The notes beneath the pieces were generated by a model. That model ran no database searches. It saw nothing but the letters and a program-made list of their open reading frames with translations, and was not told the origin of the DNA. A DNA stretch of 64,000 nucleotides from Dictyobacter arantiisoli (GTDB lineage Bacteria > Chloroflexota > Ktedonobacteria > Ktedonobacterales > Ktedonobacteraceae): positions 55,143-119,142 of the forward strand of contig NZ_BIXY01000007.1 of NCBI RefSeq assembly GCF_008326305.1, in the 5' to 3' direction. Shown here one piece after another: positions 36,711-45,025 of this stretch. The position numbers and the translations under genes were made by a program. Numbering within the stretch: the stretch's first letter is position 1; each line of letters opens with the position of its first letter.

Positions 36711-36732
36711 CATGGGCTGCATAGAAAATGAA

Positions 36733-38022
36733 TTATTTGTCTTTCTTATGCCCGTATCCCTTGTCATTCCCATTATGATTCCCCCCCTCATCCCCGGTGG
36801 CTCTTCCAGTGGTCGGGACAATATTTACAGGTGGATTATAATGACTGGTCTTCAGTGGTGATGTGGCGTGGGCAGATACTCTCTTTTTGGGTGGCGCAGT
36901 GGGAGTAGGAGATGGATGATGAAGCACAGTCGGTTTTATAGATGCCGGGGATGAAGATACATGCTGCAAGTGGATAGAGGGGGGAGCCGCGTTGGCTCCC
37001 TTTATGGTGCTATTCCACCCATTGCTGTTGAAACAAAAGTAGAACAAAATCGGGATGGTGACTAAGAGAAAGGGTAATAAGAACATGGTAAACAAAAAGC
37101 GCCCACGAAAGACACGATGTTTTTGTTGCACAATCGCGACTCGCGGGCGTCCATATGAAAGATGAACAGCCTGTGTCACTATCGATTCCAGGCCACGCCG
37201 CCGCTCATCCGCTAGGGCCAGCGCCCGGGCATAAGCCTGATACAGGTCCGATGCGGACTGAAAACGCTTTTGTGGATCTTTCTCCAGAGCACGAATAATC
37301 ACCTGTTCAACCTCAGATGGAATCAAAGGATTGAGCAACGATGGTGGCTCAGGGATATCCCGAATATGGCGGAGATAGACAGCTATGGGGGTATTGCCTT
37401 TGAAAGGGACCCGGCCAGTCAACATCTGATACAATAAGACCCCGAGCGCATAGACATCGCTACAGGGTGTTGCCTCCTGTTCCGCCAATTCTGGAGCCAT
37501 GTATTCGGGTGTACCAATCAAGAAGCCAGTCAATGTTAAACCATTATCTTCTCCTACTCGCTTCACCAGACCAAAGTCCGCCAGATAGGCATGAGTTCCA
37601 TCCTGCATCAACACATTAGAAGGTTTAATATCCCGATGAACAATGCCTTTATCGTGGGCATATTGTAGCGCCTGCGCCAACTGGGCCAATACCTGATCGG
37701 CCTCATCCAGCGAAAACGTCCCTTTCTTGATCCGTTCACTCAGCGTACCGTGCTCAATGTAAGGCATGACAAGGTAGTACCATGAATCGAATTCGCCATC
37801 ATCCAGGACGGGCAAGATATGCTCATGTTTGAGTGCAGCCTGTGCCTTCACTTCACTACGGAAACGCTCATAGTACTCACCCGCTCCCACGTTTACTAAT
37901 TTTACAGCCACAACCTGATCAGTTTCAACATCGCGTGCGAGATAAATGTCCGCCATACCGCCACGCGCCAATCTCCTCAGGATGTGATAACGTCCCATCG
38001 TAACTTGTTCTAGCTGTTGCAT
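36733..38022 (-). CDS. Membrane-anchored Ser/Thr protein kinase
   Basis: A 429-residue PknB-type kinase. The glycine loop is ARGGMA, with VAVKLV, HRDIKPSN, DFGLVKR and GTPEYMAPE following, so all catalytic residues are present. One membrane helix lies near residues 310-335 and the outside tail is Pro/Thr/His-rich and ends in a Gly/Asn/Lys stretch (GGNHNGNDKGYGHKKDK). There is no recognisable sensor domain. The ATG at 38022 has GGGGA about 5 bp upstream; the ATG four codons earlier lacks a ribosome site. Similar in layout to the kinase at 1412 but not a close copy. Confidence 0.9.
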   Translation of the reverse strand: MQQLEQVTMGRYHILRRLARGGMADIYLARDVETDQVVAVKLVNVGAGEYYERFRSEVKAQAALKHEHILPVLDDGEFDSWYYLVMPYIEHGTLSERIKKGTFSLDEADQVLAQLAQALQYAHDKGIVHRDIKPSNVLMQDGTHAYLADFGLVKRVGEDNGLTLTGFLIGTPEYMAPELAEQEATPCSDVYALGVLLYQMLTGRVPFKGNTPIAVYLRHIRDIPEPPSLLNPLIPSEVEQVIIRALEKDPQKRFQSASDLYQAYARALALADERRRGLESIVTQAVHLSYGRPRVAIVQQKHRVFRGRFLFTMFLLPFLLVTIPILFYFCFNSNGWNSTIKGANAAPPSIHLQHVSSSPASIKPTVLHHPSPTPTAPPKKRVSAHATSPLKTSHYNPPVNIVPTTGRATGDEGGNHNGNDKGYGHKKDK

Positions 38023-38337
38023 TACAATCCCCATGCGTTAAAAAATATCGCTGCCCATAAACAAACCTACCACTCGACTACACATATACGTACACGGCTC
38101 TATAGCTCCATTGGTGTCAAGATGTGGTAATATCGCCATAGTTAGACAAAACAACAATTGCTGCGACAGAGCTCAGTTGCGGAAGCATCAACATCATCGA
38201 CCAGATAGCCCATATACTGCGGACCAACCCCACGAGCGAACAAAGAATCCGGTTGAACGCGGCTCTGCTGAAAAGGATCAGAGTCTGTTATAATAGGGGC
38301 GTATATGCGCATCTAGCACGAGAGGAAAGTATGTGTT
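38023..38337. other. Spacer with probable yciH promoter
   Basis: A perfect TATAAT at 38289-38294 lies 43 bp before the yciH start, with no convincing -35 box. Two short A/T-rich frames here are not credible. Confidence 0.4.
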
Positions 38338-38694
38338 ATGTCAGACCGCCTTGTATATTCAACCGATAATGGAAAGATCGCAACCTGTCCCGATTGCGGT
38401 CAGCCCTATAAAACATGTCGTTGTGATCAACCATCGGTCCCAAAAAAGAAAAGTGATGGGATTGTACGCATCATGCGGGACCGTAAACAGCGCGGGGGGA
38501 AGACCGTCACCGTCATCACAGGCATACTGGTCAATAGTAACGAACTTGCCGCATTGGCCCAACAACTCAAAAAACTCTGTGGCACCGGTGGCACCGTCAA
38601 AGATGGAAACATCGAGATTCAAGGCGACCACTGCGACAAAATCCAGGACAAACTCACCACCCTCGGCTATAAAGTAAAGCGAGCAGGCGGCTAA
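38338..38694 (+). CDS. yciH: SUI1/eIF1-like translation factor
   Basis: A 118-residue protein of the SUI1 family, which in bacteria (YciH) influences start-codon choice during initiation. A short N-terminal Cys cluster (CPDCGQPYKTCRCD) may bind zinc. The SUI1 fold follows: VRIMRDRKQRGGKTVTVITG, of which RKQRGGKTVTVITG is distinctive, then LKKLCGTGGTVKDGNIEIQGDH in the usual register, ending LGYKVKRAGG. GAGGA precedes the ATG by 11 bp. Confidence 0.9.
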   Translation: MSDRLVYSTDNGKIATCPDCGQPYKTCRCDQPSVPKKKSDGIVRIMRDRKQRGGKTVTVITGILVNSNELAALAQQLKKLCGTGGTVKDGNIEIQGDHCDKIQDKLTTLGYKVKRAGG

Positions 38695-38933
38695 ATGGGG
38701 CCAGACTCCATTTAGCTCCTGCTGGCAGCAAGCTCTTAGCAATTCCACATAGAATGATCACCTCAGATTGGCTTATCACGTTCTTCATCCTCAAGAAATT
38801 TCAGCGCATATAGTATATTTTGGCATTGCTCATCTTTTTTTTCCGCTTTGCTATATGTGGAAGGGAATACTATAGATAAGGGAAGGTTTATTGGCGTTAC
38901 AAAGACAAAAGGCATTGCATGGAGAGGAACAAG

Positions 38934-39422
38934 ATGAACATCAATGAACAATTTGAGCATTTTCTGGCTGGTTTAGGAGTAGAAATGGAACGTGCAGAGG
39001 ATCGACCATATGAGGATGACCCTCTTCCAGAGATCTCCATTTTTCAAGCCTCACGTGATCATTACGGTGTCTTTTATCGCCTGGATGTGATCAATCAACG
39101 ACCCGAACTGCGTGTTATGGTGCCGGTCGATAAGGGTGAGGCAAAGATGGATATCTATCTGGTCCGCTTGAGCGAGCGTACCGCACTCAACGAGAGTATG
39201 CGTAAGATGTCAGCGTATGAAGGCAGTGAGATTTATGAACAGGGTCGGGAAGCTACATTGCAGCACCTGCTGTACGCGATGGCTGAGATGATGAAGCAAT
39301 TGTTCTGGGCTGGTGATATCCAGCGCTTAATCTTTCCCTCTGAAATCGAGGTACACCCCATTCTCGTCCAGGATGGACAGTATAGTGGTAAGAAAAAGTC
39401 GCAACACGATCAAACCCTTTAA
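38934..39422 (+). CDS. Conserved-looking protein of unknown function
   Basis: A 162-residue soluble protein I do not recognise. It begins MNINEQFEHFLAGLGV, is acidic in the first third, mixes strands and helices, and contains YRLDVINQRPELRVMVPV and LQHLLYAMAEMMKQLFW. No signal peptide or metal motif is visible. The ATG at 38934 has GAGAGGA 5 bp upstream and is better than an ATG five codons earlier. A normal terminator follows. Confidence 0.6.
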   Translation: MNINEQFEHFLAGLGVEMERAEDRPYEDDPLPEISIFQASRDHYGVFYRLDVINQRPELRVMVPVDKGEAKMDIYLVRLSERTALNESMRKMSAYEGSEIYEQGREATLQHLLYAMAEMMKQLFWAGDIQRLIFPSEIEVHPILVQDGQYSGKKKSQHDQTL

Positions 39423-39518
39423 GGACAGCTTTGGATCTCATCAATGTAGCGCCAGCCTGCATTCACACATGCCAACAAACGTATTTAATTCCCCCTGCTA
39501 GCAAGATTTAGCGCGCGC

Positions 39519-39556
39519 AAAGCGGTCAGGATAGTACTTATTCTGACCGCTTTTTT
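39519..39556 (+). terminator. Intrinsic terminator
   Basis: An 11-bp stem AAAGCGGTCAG with a 13-nt loop, followed by TTTTTT at 39551-39556. It ends the gene at 38934. The rest of the 460-bp spacer holds nothing I can name. Confidence 0.85.
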
Positions 39557-39884
39557 CTGCACAGCCACCTTTGCGAAAGAGAATGCCGAGAAAACAGGAT
39601 TATTGGGTTGAAGAAAAATCTGGAGAGTCATCTCTACCGTCTAAAACGTTATAGAGAGTAGCATGTAATATTCTGTAGACAGATCCCCATTGAATATTTA
39701 GTGTTGATCCGAGTACAATTGAACCAGCATCGGTAAATTAAAATCTGGCAGAAACATTACGTCGGGCTATTACGTTAAAATTCATTTAGCATGTCGCGAT
39801 ACAGGTGATGCTTGATATCCACAGGTAATATGCTGCGTTATCATGCTATCTTTTACAAGAACCACAGAAAGGAACCAAACTATT

Positions 39885-40538
39885 ATGCCTGAACGCATCG
39901 ACACGATAGGGCGTGAGGCTATCGCATACTTTACGCTGAAACATAGCGCCCGTGAGCGTGCATTACCGAAATCTCGTACCGCAATTCGCTACTGTGCCAA
40001 TAGTATCCGAGCAACCCATCGTCACGAAATAGAGAACGCCAACAAACTCATCACCCAGGCGGGAGCCTTGCTGGCAGAAATGAATGCCGATTTACAGGAC
40101 CATCAAGATATTTATTTCGCGGGTTTTGTACAGGATGCCCAGAAAGAATTCGCGGAAGCCGTTACCTTCGCGGCCCTCACCCAACATCATCCATTGCCAA
40201 CGCCCGCGGAACTCTCCATCGGCCATGCGGCCTATCTCAATGGCATCGCTGAAGCTATTGGAGAACTACGGCGCTATGTCCTTGATCAATTACGTCGCAG
40301 TAACTTTGAAAGCTGCGAAGCCTTTCTCTCCTATATGGATGATATTTATGCGGTCCTCATCAGCGTTGATTTTCCCGATGCAATCACCAGCGGCCTACGA
40401 CGTACTACCGATTCCGCACGTGGAATCCTGGAGAAGACGCGTGGTGACCTGACAGCGGCGGCTATCCAGCTTCAATTACAACGCTCAATGCGCGAACTAC
40501 AAGAGAGTTTACAAGAACGCCTATCAGTCGATGAATAA
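39885..40538 (+). CDS. Translin/TRAX family protein
   Basis: A 217-residue all-helical protein that matches the translin fold along its full length: RTAIRYCANSIRATHRHE, of which NSIRATHRHE is typical; then YFAGFVQDAQKEFAEAVTF, YLNGIAEAIGELRRYVLD, MDDIYAVLISVDFPDAITSGL and RRTTDSARGILEKTRGDLT. In eukaryotes translin and TRAX form an octamer that binds RNA and single-stranded DNA and cuts RNA; TRAX uses acidic residues including Glu pairs in the helices, and the FVQDAQKEFAEA segment retains acidic residues. Prokaryotic members are known mainly in archaea and a few bacteria. AAAGGA precedes the ATG by 11 bp. Stands alone. Confidence 0.85.
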   Translation: MPERIDTIGREAIAYFTLKHSARERALPKSRTAIRYCANSIRATHRHEIENANKLITQAGALLAEMNADLQDHQDIYFAGFVQDAQKEFAEAVTFAALTQHHPLPTPAELSIGHAAYLNGIAEAIGELRRYVLDQLRRSNFESCEAFLSYMDDIYAVLISVDFPDAITSGLRRTTDSARGILEKTRGDLTAAAIQLQLQRSMRELQESLQERLSVDE

Positions 40539-40808
40539 AGAATAGGAGTTATACACAGAAAAAAGTCCGCTTCCTTGACTTTATATACGAACCCAAGTAA
40601 GCTGACAGATGATAAAATCAAGAGAATAGCTGCACTCTCATTGTGTATACAGAAAAAAGATCCCAGGAATGTGTACACATGCGTAATTACCCATCCAGTG
40701 ATCTTCATGGCAAACCAACATATTAATGTATACAATCTCTCACTCTGTAGATGCATAGATGCACTTATAAAAACGCTATAGTCGATCACTACGCCAAGAG
40801 GGGGGCGT

Positions 40809-42572
40809 ATGGAAAATACAGAAAAAAAGAATGCTACTCAAGAAATAATCCATGACAAAGAGCTCAGAGAGGAGTTCTCAGGCACATCATCGCAGGCCAC
40901 GCAGGTCATCGATGCCACACCGGATAGTGGTGCTACCTCCAATGCTACTCCAGCGCTGGATGCTATTCCGGATACTGGCGACGTGCCCGCTCTGGCTCAA
41001 ATCGAAGATGCCTCGTCCACACATGAAAAGGAGCTATATATGCACCAGGTTGTTGATGCCAACCCGGATAGCAATTCAGAGCCCCAGATTGTTGACGCCA
41101 ACCCGGACACTACCTCGGAGTCCCAGACTATTGATGCTCGCCTGGATACCACTTCCGAGTCTAAGATCGTTGATACTAGCCTGGATACTACTTCCGAGTC
41201 TAAGATCGTTGACGCCAGCCTGGATACTACTTCCGAGTCTAAGATCGTTGACGCCAATCCGCAAAACAAATCAGCGTCCCAGGATGCTGATTCTACCGTA
41301 AAATTTACGATCCAGCCTGCTGTAAGCGAAATGGATAAAGAAGATGGGATAGAGCAAAAGCAAGATCAGGACCACTCTCTGTCCCATAAAAAGGGCAAAG
41401 ATAAGAAGCGGGACAAAAAGAAACAGCAGTCTTCGCAGGTTGTCCGGGCTGAAACAGTACCAGCGGAAGAGGTCCCAACAGTACCCATCGGTTCACTTCA
41501 ATCAATTAGTACGCTCAAACCAGCCGTGTCAGTACATTCTGTTGCATCAATGCGTGCCGTCGGAGTACACACGCCATTGGTGGCTCAGCCAGTAGAATAT
41601 CGCCGTGGGCTGAGTGAATGGATTGAAATCTGGCGTGATGGCATGCGCCCGGGTTATTTACCCCTCTCGCTGATGCCAATCATTCTCGGTAGCGTCCTGG
41701 CCTGGACCCAGAGCCTGACAGCTCAACATCCATTTGGACACTTCAACATAATCAACTTTGCGCTCGCACTTATCTCAGCAATCATTCTCCAATCTGGCGC
41801 ACACTTGATTAATGATTACTATGATTATCAACGCGGTGTTGATGCCAGTAATACTATGGGTCCCGGTGGCCTGATCCAGCAAGGACTGGTCAAGGCACCA
41901 CGTATGTTATACATTGGCTTAGGTCTCCTGGGCCTGGGAGGTGTTGTTGGTCTGCTGGCATCCCTGGCCGGTGGTCCATTGGTCTGTCTGTTCGGTCTGA
42001 TCATTGTCTTATGCGCGTACTTCTTTAGTGCCAGCCCCAAAGCGCTCTCAACCCTGGGCCTGAGCGAACTGGTCGGCTTTATAACCTTTGGATTATTAAG
42101 CGTCATGGGCGCATACATGATCCAGACACATGGACAGTTATCCGTTGCAGCCTTTCACTATAGCTTGCCACTTGGTTTCCTGGCCGCGGCCACCATTTAC
42201 GCCAATAATATGCGAGATATTGAGGGAGATGCTCACGTTAACAAGCGAACCCTGGCAACACTCCTTGGACTGCGCTGGAGTCGGATCGCATATATCATTT
42301 TGATGCTCGCAGCGTATCTGGTCGTCGTGCTGCTCGGTGTGCCACATACTCGCCCTCACTATGTCCTGATCGCACTGTGGACGCTGCCCGGACTGGTAGT
42401 CGCGATCAGTGGTGTCCTGCGTACAGAGATTTCAACCGGCTTTGATAATGTCATGCGTCAGACATTAAAAATCTACGTACAATTCACCATCCTACTCGCG
42501 ATTGGCCTGATCATCGCCTACGCAATCCCGGTCATCCCTAAAATACCAGCCAACCTGCTCAAACTTCCCTGA
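40809..42572 (+). CDS. menA: UbiA-family prenyltransferase (MenA-like) with long repetitive N-terminus
   Basis: The last 330 residues are a membrane prenyltransferase with eight or nine helices, which by family joins a polyprenyl chain to 1,4-dihydroxy-2-naphthoate in menaquinone synthesis. The two Asp-rich motifs are NDYYDYQRGVD (about residue 337) and NNMRDIEGDAHVNKRTLA (about 470), the latter typical of MenA. The first 250 residues are unusual: acidic, Ser/Thr-rich, with five 13-residue repeats (TTSESKIVDASLD) and then a Lys-rich block (KKGKDKKRDKKKQQ). No such part is needed for catalysis. The ATG follows GAGGGGGG. A 68-nt palindrome follows the stop. Confidence 0.85.
   Translation: MENTEKKNATQEIIHDKELREEFSGTSSQATQVIDATPDSGATSNATPALDAIPDTGDVPALAQIEDASSTHEKELYMHQVVDANPDSNSEPQIVDANPDTTSESQTIDARLDTTSESKIVDTSLDTTSESKIVDASLDTTSESKIVDANPQNKSASQDADSTVKFTIQPAVSEMDKEDGIEQKQDQDHSLSHKKGKDKKRDKKKQQSSQVVRAETVPAEEVPTVPIGSLQSISTLKPAVSVHSVASMRAVGVHTPLVAQPVEYRRGLSEWIEIWRDGMRPGYLPLSLMPIILGSVLAWTQSLTAQHPFGHFNIINFALALISAIILQSGAHLINDYYDYQRGVDASNTMGPGGLIQQGLVKAPRMLYIGLGLLGLGGVVGLLASLAGGPLVCLFGLIIVLCAYFFSASPKALSTLGLSELVGFITFGLLSVMGAYMIQTHGQLSVAAFHYSLPLGFLAAATIYANNMRDIEGDAHVNKRTLATLLGLRWSRIAYIILMLAAYLVVVLLGVPHTRPHYVLIALWTLPGLVVAISGVLRTEISTGFDNVMRQTLKIYVQFTILLAIGLIIAYAIPVIPKIPANLLKLP
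41067..41261 (+). repeat. Five tandem 39-bp units in the menA-like gene
   Basis: Units begin at 41067, 41106, 41145, 41184 and 41223 and encode 13-residue repeats. The last three are nearly identical in DNA, the first two diverged, which suggests stepwise growth toward the 3' side. Confidence 0.9.
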
Positions 42573-42580
42573 TATACTCC

Positions 42581-42648
42581 AAATTCATTCCCATCCAAAG
42601 AAGGCCCGATGCGCGCGCATCGGGCCTTCTTTGGATGGGAATGAATTT
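42581..42648. terminator. 68-nt perfect palindrome after the menA-like gene
   Basis: Two perfect 34-nt arms without spacer, 8 bp after the stop. The inner part (CAAAGAAGGCCCGA) is shared with the terminator at 16670 while the outer part is unique. The rest of the 310-bp spacer before tatD shows no gene. Confidence 0.75.
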
Positions 42649-42882
42649 GTTAATAAGGAACTATTCGTCCTGATGATCCAATTACTCTATCCGAGACACA
42701 GGACATCGCACAAAAAGCAAAATATGAACAAGCGACTAAAGAAGCGATGGAACTCACAATTTGACACTATTCCAAATCTTCATCTATACTACAAGTAAAT
42801 AAAGTAACCTGGGAGAGAGAAAGCCAGTCCGCTTTAACTCTCCCTTTCTTATGCCAACTTCTAATGAGAAAGGATCAAGAGG

Positions 42883-43662
42883 GTGCTCATCGACAGCCAC
42901 ACCCATGTAGATACCGAACGCTTTGACAACGACCGCGAAGCGGTAATCCAGGCCGCGTTAGCCGGTGGAGTCACGCGTATGGTAGATCCAGGGTGCGATC
43001 TGGCCTCCAGCCAGGCCGCGCTCGAGTTAGCCAGGAGCCATCCCGGAGTGATATTCGCCGGAGTGGGAGTTCATCCGCATGAAGCTACGACCTATACGGA
43101 AGAGGTTGAGCATCAATTGCGTGCCATGGCTGCCGAACCTGAAGTAGTGGCAATTGGTGAATTCGGTCTTGACTACTTCCGTATGCTCACGCCACGCGAA
43201 GTACAACGCACGGTCTTCTGTGCTCATTTGAAACTGGCTCGCGAGTGCAATCTTCCTTGTATTATCCATGTACGTGATGCTCATGATGATGTCATGGAAC
43301 TCTTACGTGCCCATGGTCAGGGCTTACGTGGTGTCTTCCATTGTTTCTCGGGAGATGTCGCGCAGGCAGAAGAATGCCTGGGCTTTGAGGGTTTTATGCT
43401 CTCATTTGCAGGTCCGCTGACAAAACAAGGAAATGCGCTCCCTGATGTGGCTCGTATGGCTCCTCTTGACCGCATACTGGTTGAGACGGATAGCCCCTAT
43501 CTGGTCCCTAAACCCCTGAAGACCAGACGGAATGAGCCACTCTTTGTCAGACAGACCGCAGAGAAACTGGCAGAAATACGTGGTATGACTCTGGAAGAGA
43601 TAGCTCAGGTTACTACCACAAACGCAATTCGTTTGTTCCGCCTAGGAGAAAAGCAAGCATGA
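42883..43662 (+). CDS. tatD: TatD family metal-dependent hydrolase
   Basis: A TIM-barrel DNase-like hydrolase of 259 residues. The metal ligands are visible: DSHTHVD at the start, the Glu in VAIGEFGLDYF, His in IIHVRDA, His in GVFHCFSGD, and Asp in LVETDSPYL. TatD enzymes have 3'-5' exonuclease activity and act in DNA repair. The start is GTG at 42883, with AAAGGA 8 bp upstream; the short N-terminus before DSHTH is normal. The stop overlaps the next start by 4 bp, so the two genes are translationally coupled. Confidence 0.93.
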   Translation: MLIDSHTHVDTERFDNDREAVIQAALAGGVTRMVDPGCDLASSQAALELARSHPGVIFAGVGVHPHEATTYTEEVEHQLRAMAAEPEVVAIGEFGLDYFRMLTPREVQRTVFCAHLKLARECNLPCIIHVRDAHDDVMELLRAHGQGLRGVFHCFSGDVAQAEECLGFEGFMLSFAGPLTKQGNALPDVARMAPLDRILVETDSPYLVPKPLKTRRNEPLFVRQTAEKLAEIRGMTLEEIAQVTTTNAIRLFRLGEKQA

Positions 43663-44843
43663 AACTGTTCAATACACTCACCCAATCCTTGCAGGAGTTT
43701 GTCCCGCTTGACGATACGGTGAAGATCTATGTTTGTGGCGTAACCCCTTACGACACAACTCACCTCGGACACGCCTTTACTTATCTTACCTTCGATACAT
43801 TAATGCGCTATTTAGAATATACCGGCCATAAAGTTAAATATGTACAGAATGTAACCGATATTGATGATGATGTCATTCGCAAAGCGCGTGAACTGGGTAT
43901 GCAATGGGATGAGCTGGGCAACCGCGAGATTGAGCGCTTCCTGGATGATACGGATTCTCTCAATATTCGCCGACCAGATGTCTATGCACGCGCGACAGAT
44001 GAGATTGAACGCATTATTGAGCTGGCGCAGGCTCTGGTAGAACGTGGCTATGCCTATGTCAACGAGGGCTGCGTTTTCTATGATGTGAAACATGATACCG
44101 AGTTCGGTGCGCTGGCCCAATCGATTGGTCTGAATGATTATCAATCCATGCTCGCTATCGCCAACGAGCGCGGCAATTTCCCTGAGGATAAACGCAAACG
44201 CGATCCCCTGGATTTCGTACTCTGGCAGGCGCAGGCACCCGGTGAGCCCGCCTGGGAGAGCCCCTGGGGAGCAGGACGCCCCGGCTGGCATGTAGAGTGC
44301 AGCAGTATGTCGATGCATTATCTGGGTCAGCAAATCGACATCCATGGCGGTGGGGCCGATCTTACCTTTCCACACCATACCTGTGAAATCGCGCAGTCCG
44401 AACACTACAGCGGCAAAGCTCCGTTTGTACGAACCTGGATGCACGTCGGCATGGTCTATCAGGATGGCGAGAAGATGAGCAAGTCGTTAGGCAATCTGAC
44501 GTTGGTCAGAAATTTATTGAAAGAATATAGCGCCGACGCGATCCGCATTGTCTTACAGAACCATCACTACCGCTATCCCTGGGAATGCTTCCCCGAGGAT
44601 TTGAAAATTGCGGCGGATACAGCGCAACTCTTCAAACAGGTGCGCGAGCTAATAGGCCCTCGCCTGGATGGTGAAAATACCATGCTCCACAACCGCTTCA
44701 TTGCGGCCATGGAGAATGATCTCAATACACCCGAAGCCCTACAACTGCTCAAACAAAGCGCACGCGAGGCACTCGACACACGCGATAAGAATCTCGGTGC
44801 CGAAGTCCTGCGTCTGACCGGCATTCTTGGTCTCACCGCTTAA
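43659..44843 (+). CDS. Short cysteinyl-tRNA synthetase / MshC-like ligase
   Basis: A 394-residue class I ligase that activates cysteine as an adenylate. The HIGH-type motif is HLGHAF and the KMSKS motif is KMSKSLGN. Zinc ligands of cysteinyl-tRNA synthetase are all present: Cys in YVCGVTPYD, Cys in WHVECSSM, His and Glu in FPHHTCEIAQSE. However YVCGVTPYDTTHLGHA, the HVGMVYQDGEKMSKS stretch and the length are closer to MshC, the mycothiol ligase, than to normal CysS of about 460 residues, and the tRNA anticodon-binding end is short. It could charge tRNA-Cys or join cysteine to another amine. Overlaps tatD by 4 bp; terminator 22 bp downstream. Confidence 0.75.
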   Translation: MKLFNTLTQSLQEFVPLDDTVKIYVCGVTPYDTTHLGHAFTYLTFDTLMRYLEYTGHKVKYVQNVTDIDDDVIRKARELGMQWDELGNREIERFLDDTDSLNIRRPDVYARATDEIERIIELAQALVERGYAYVNEGCVFYDVKHDTEFGALAQSIGLNDYQSMLAIANERGNFPEDKRKRDPLDFVLWQAQAPGEPAWESPWGAGRPGWHVECSSMSMHYLGQQIDIHGGGADLTFPHHTCEIAQSEHYSGKAPFVRTWMHVGMVYQDGEKMSKSLGNLTLVRNLLKEYSADAIRIVLQNHHYRYPWECFPEDLKIAADTAQLFKQVRELIGPRLDGENTMLHNRFIAAMENDLNTPEALQLLKQSAREALDTRDKNLGAEVLRLTGILGLTA

Positions 44844-44864
44844 ATAAGTCTACAACATCGCATA

Positions 44865-44895
44865 GAAGACCCGATTCTTCACGCATCGGGTCTTC
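44865..44895 (+). terminator. Terminator after the cysS/mshC-like gene
   Basis: An 11-bp stem GAAGACCCGAT with a 9-nt loop, 22 bp after the stop; only a weak T run follows. Confidence 0.7.
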
Positions 44896-45025
44896 CTGTC
44901 TCTCCATGATCAACCCATGGTATCTCAGCACAATCCTTACCTTCGCCGATCTGTTTTAATGATACACTGGATCTTAATAAGCTGCTCAAATAACAAATCG
45001 TCTATGCGCAAGCAAGGATACTACT

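Noticed and set aside
43812..44444. A 210-codon frame on the minus strand inside the cysS/mshC-like gene
   Set aside because: It mirrors the coding frame of a well-supported enzyme; its translation has no family pattern and no ribosome site.
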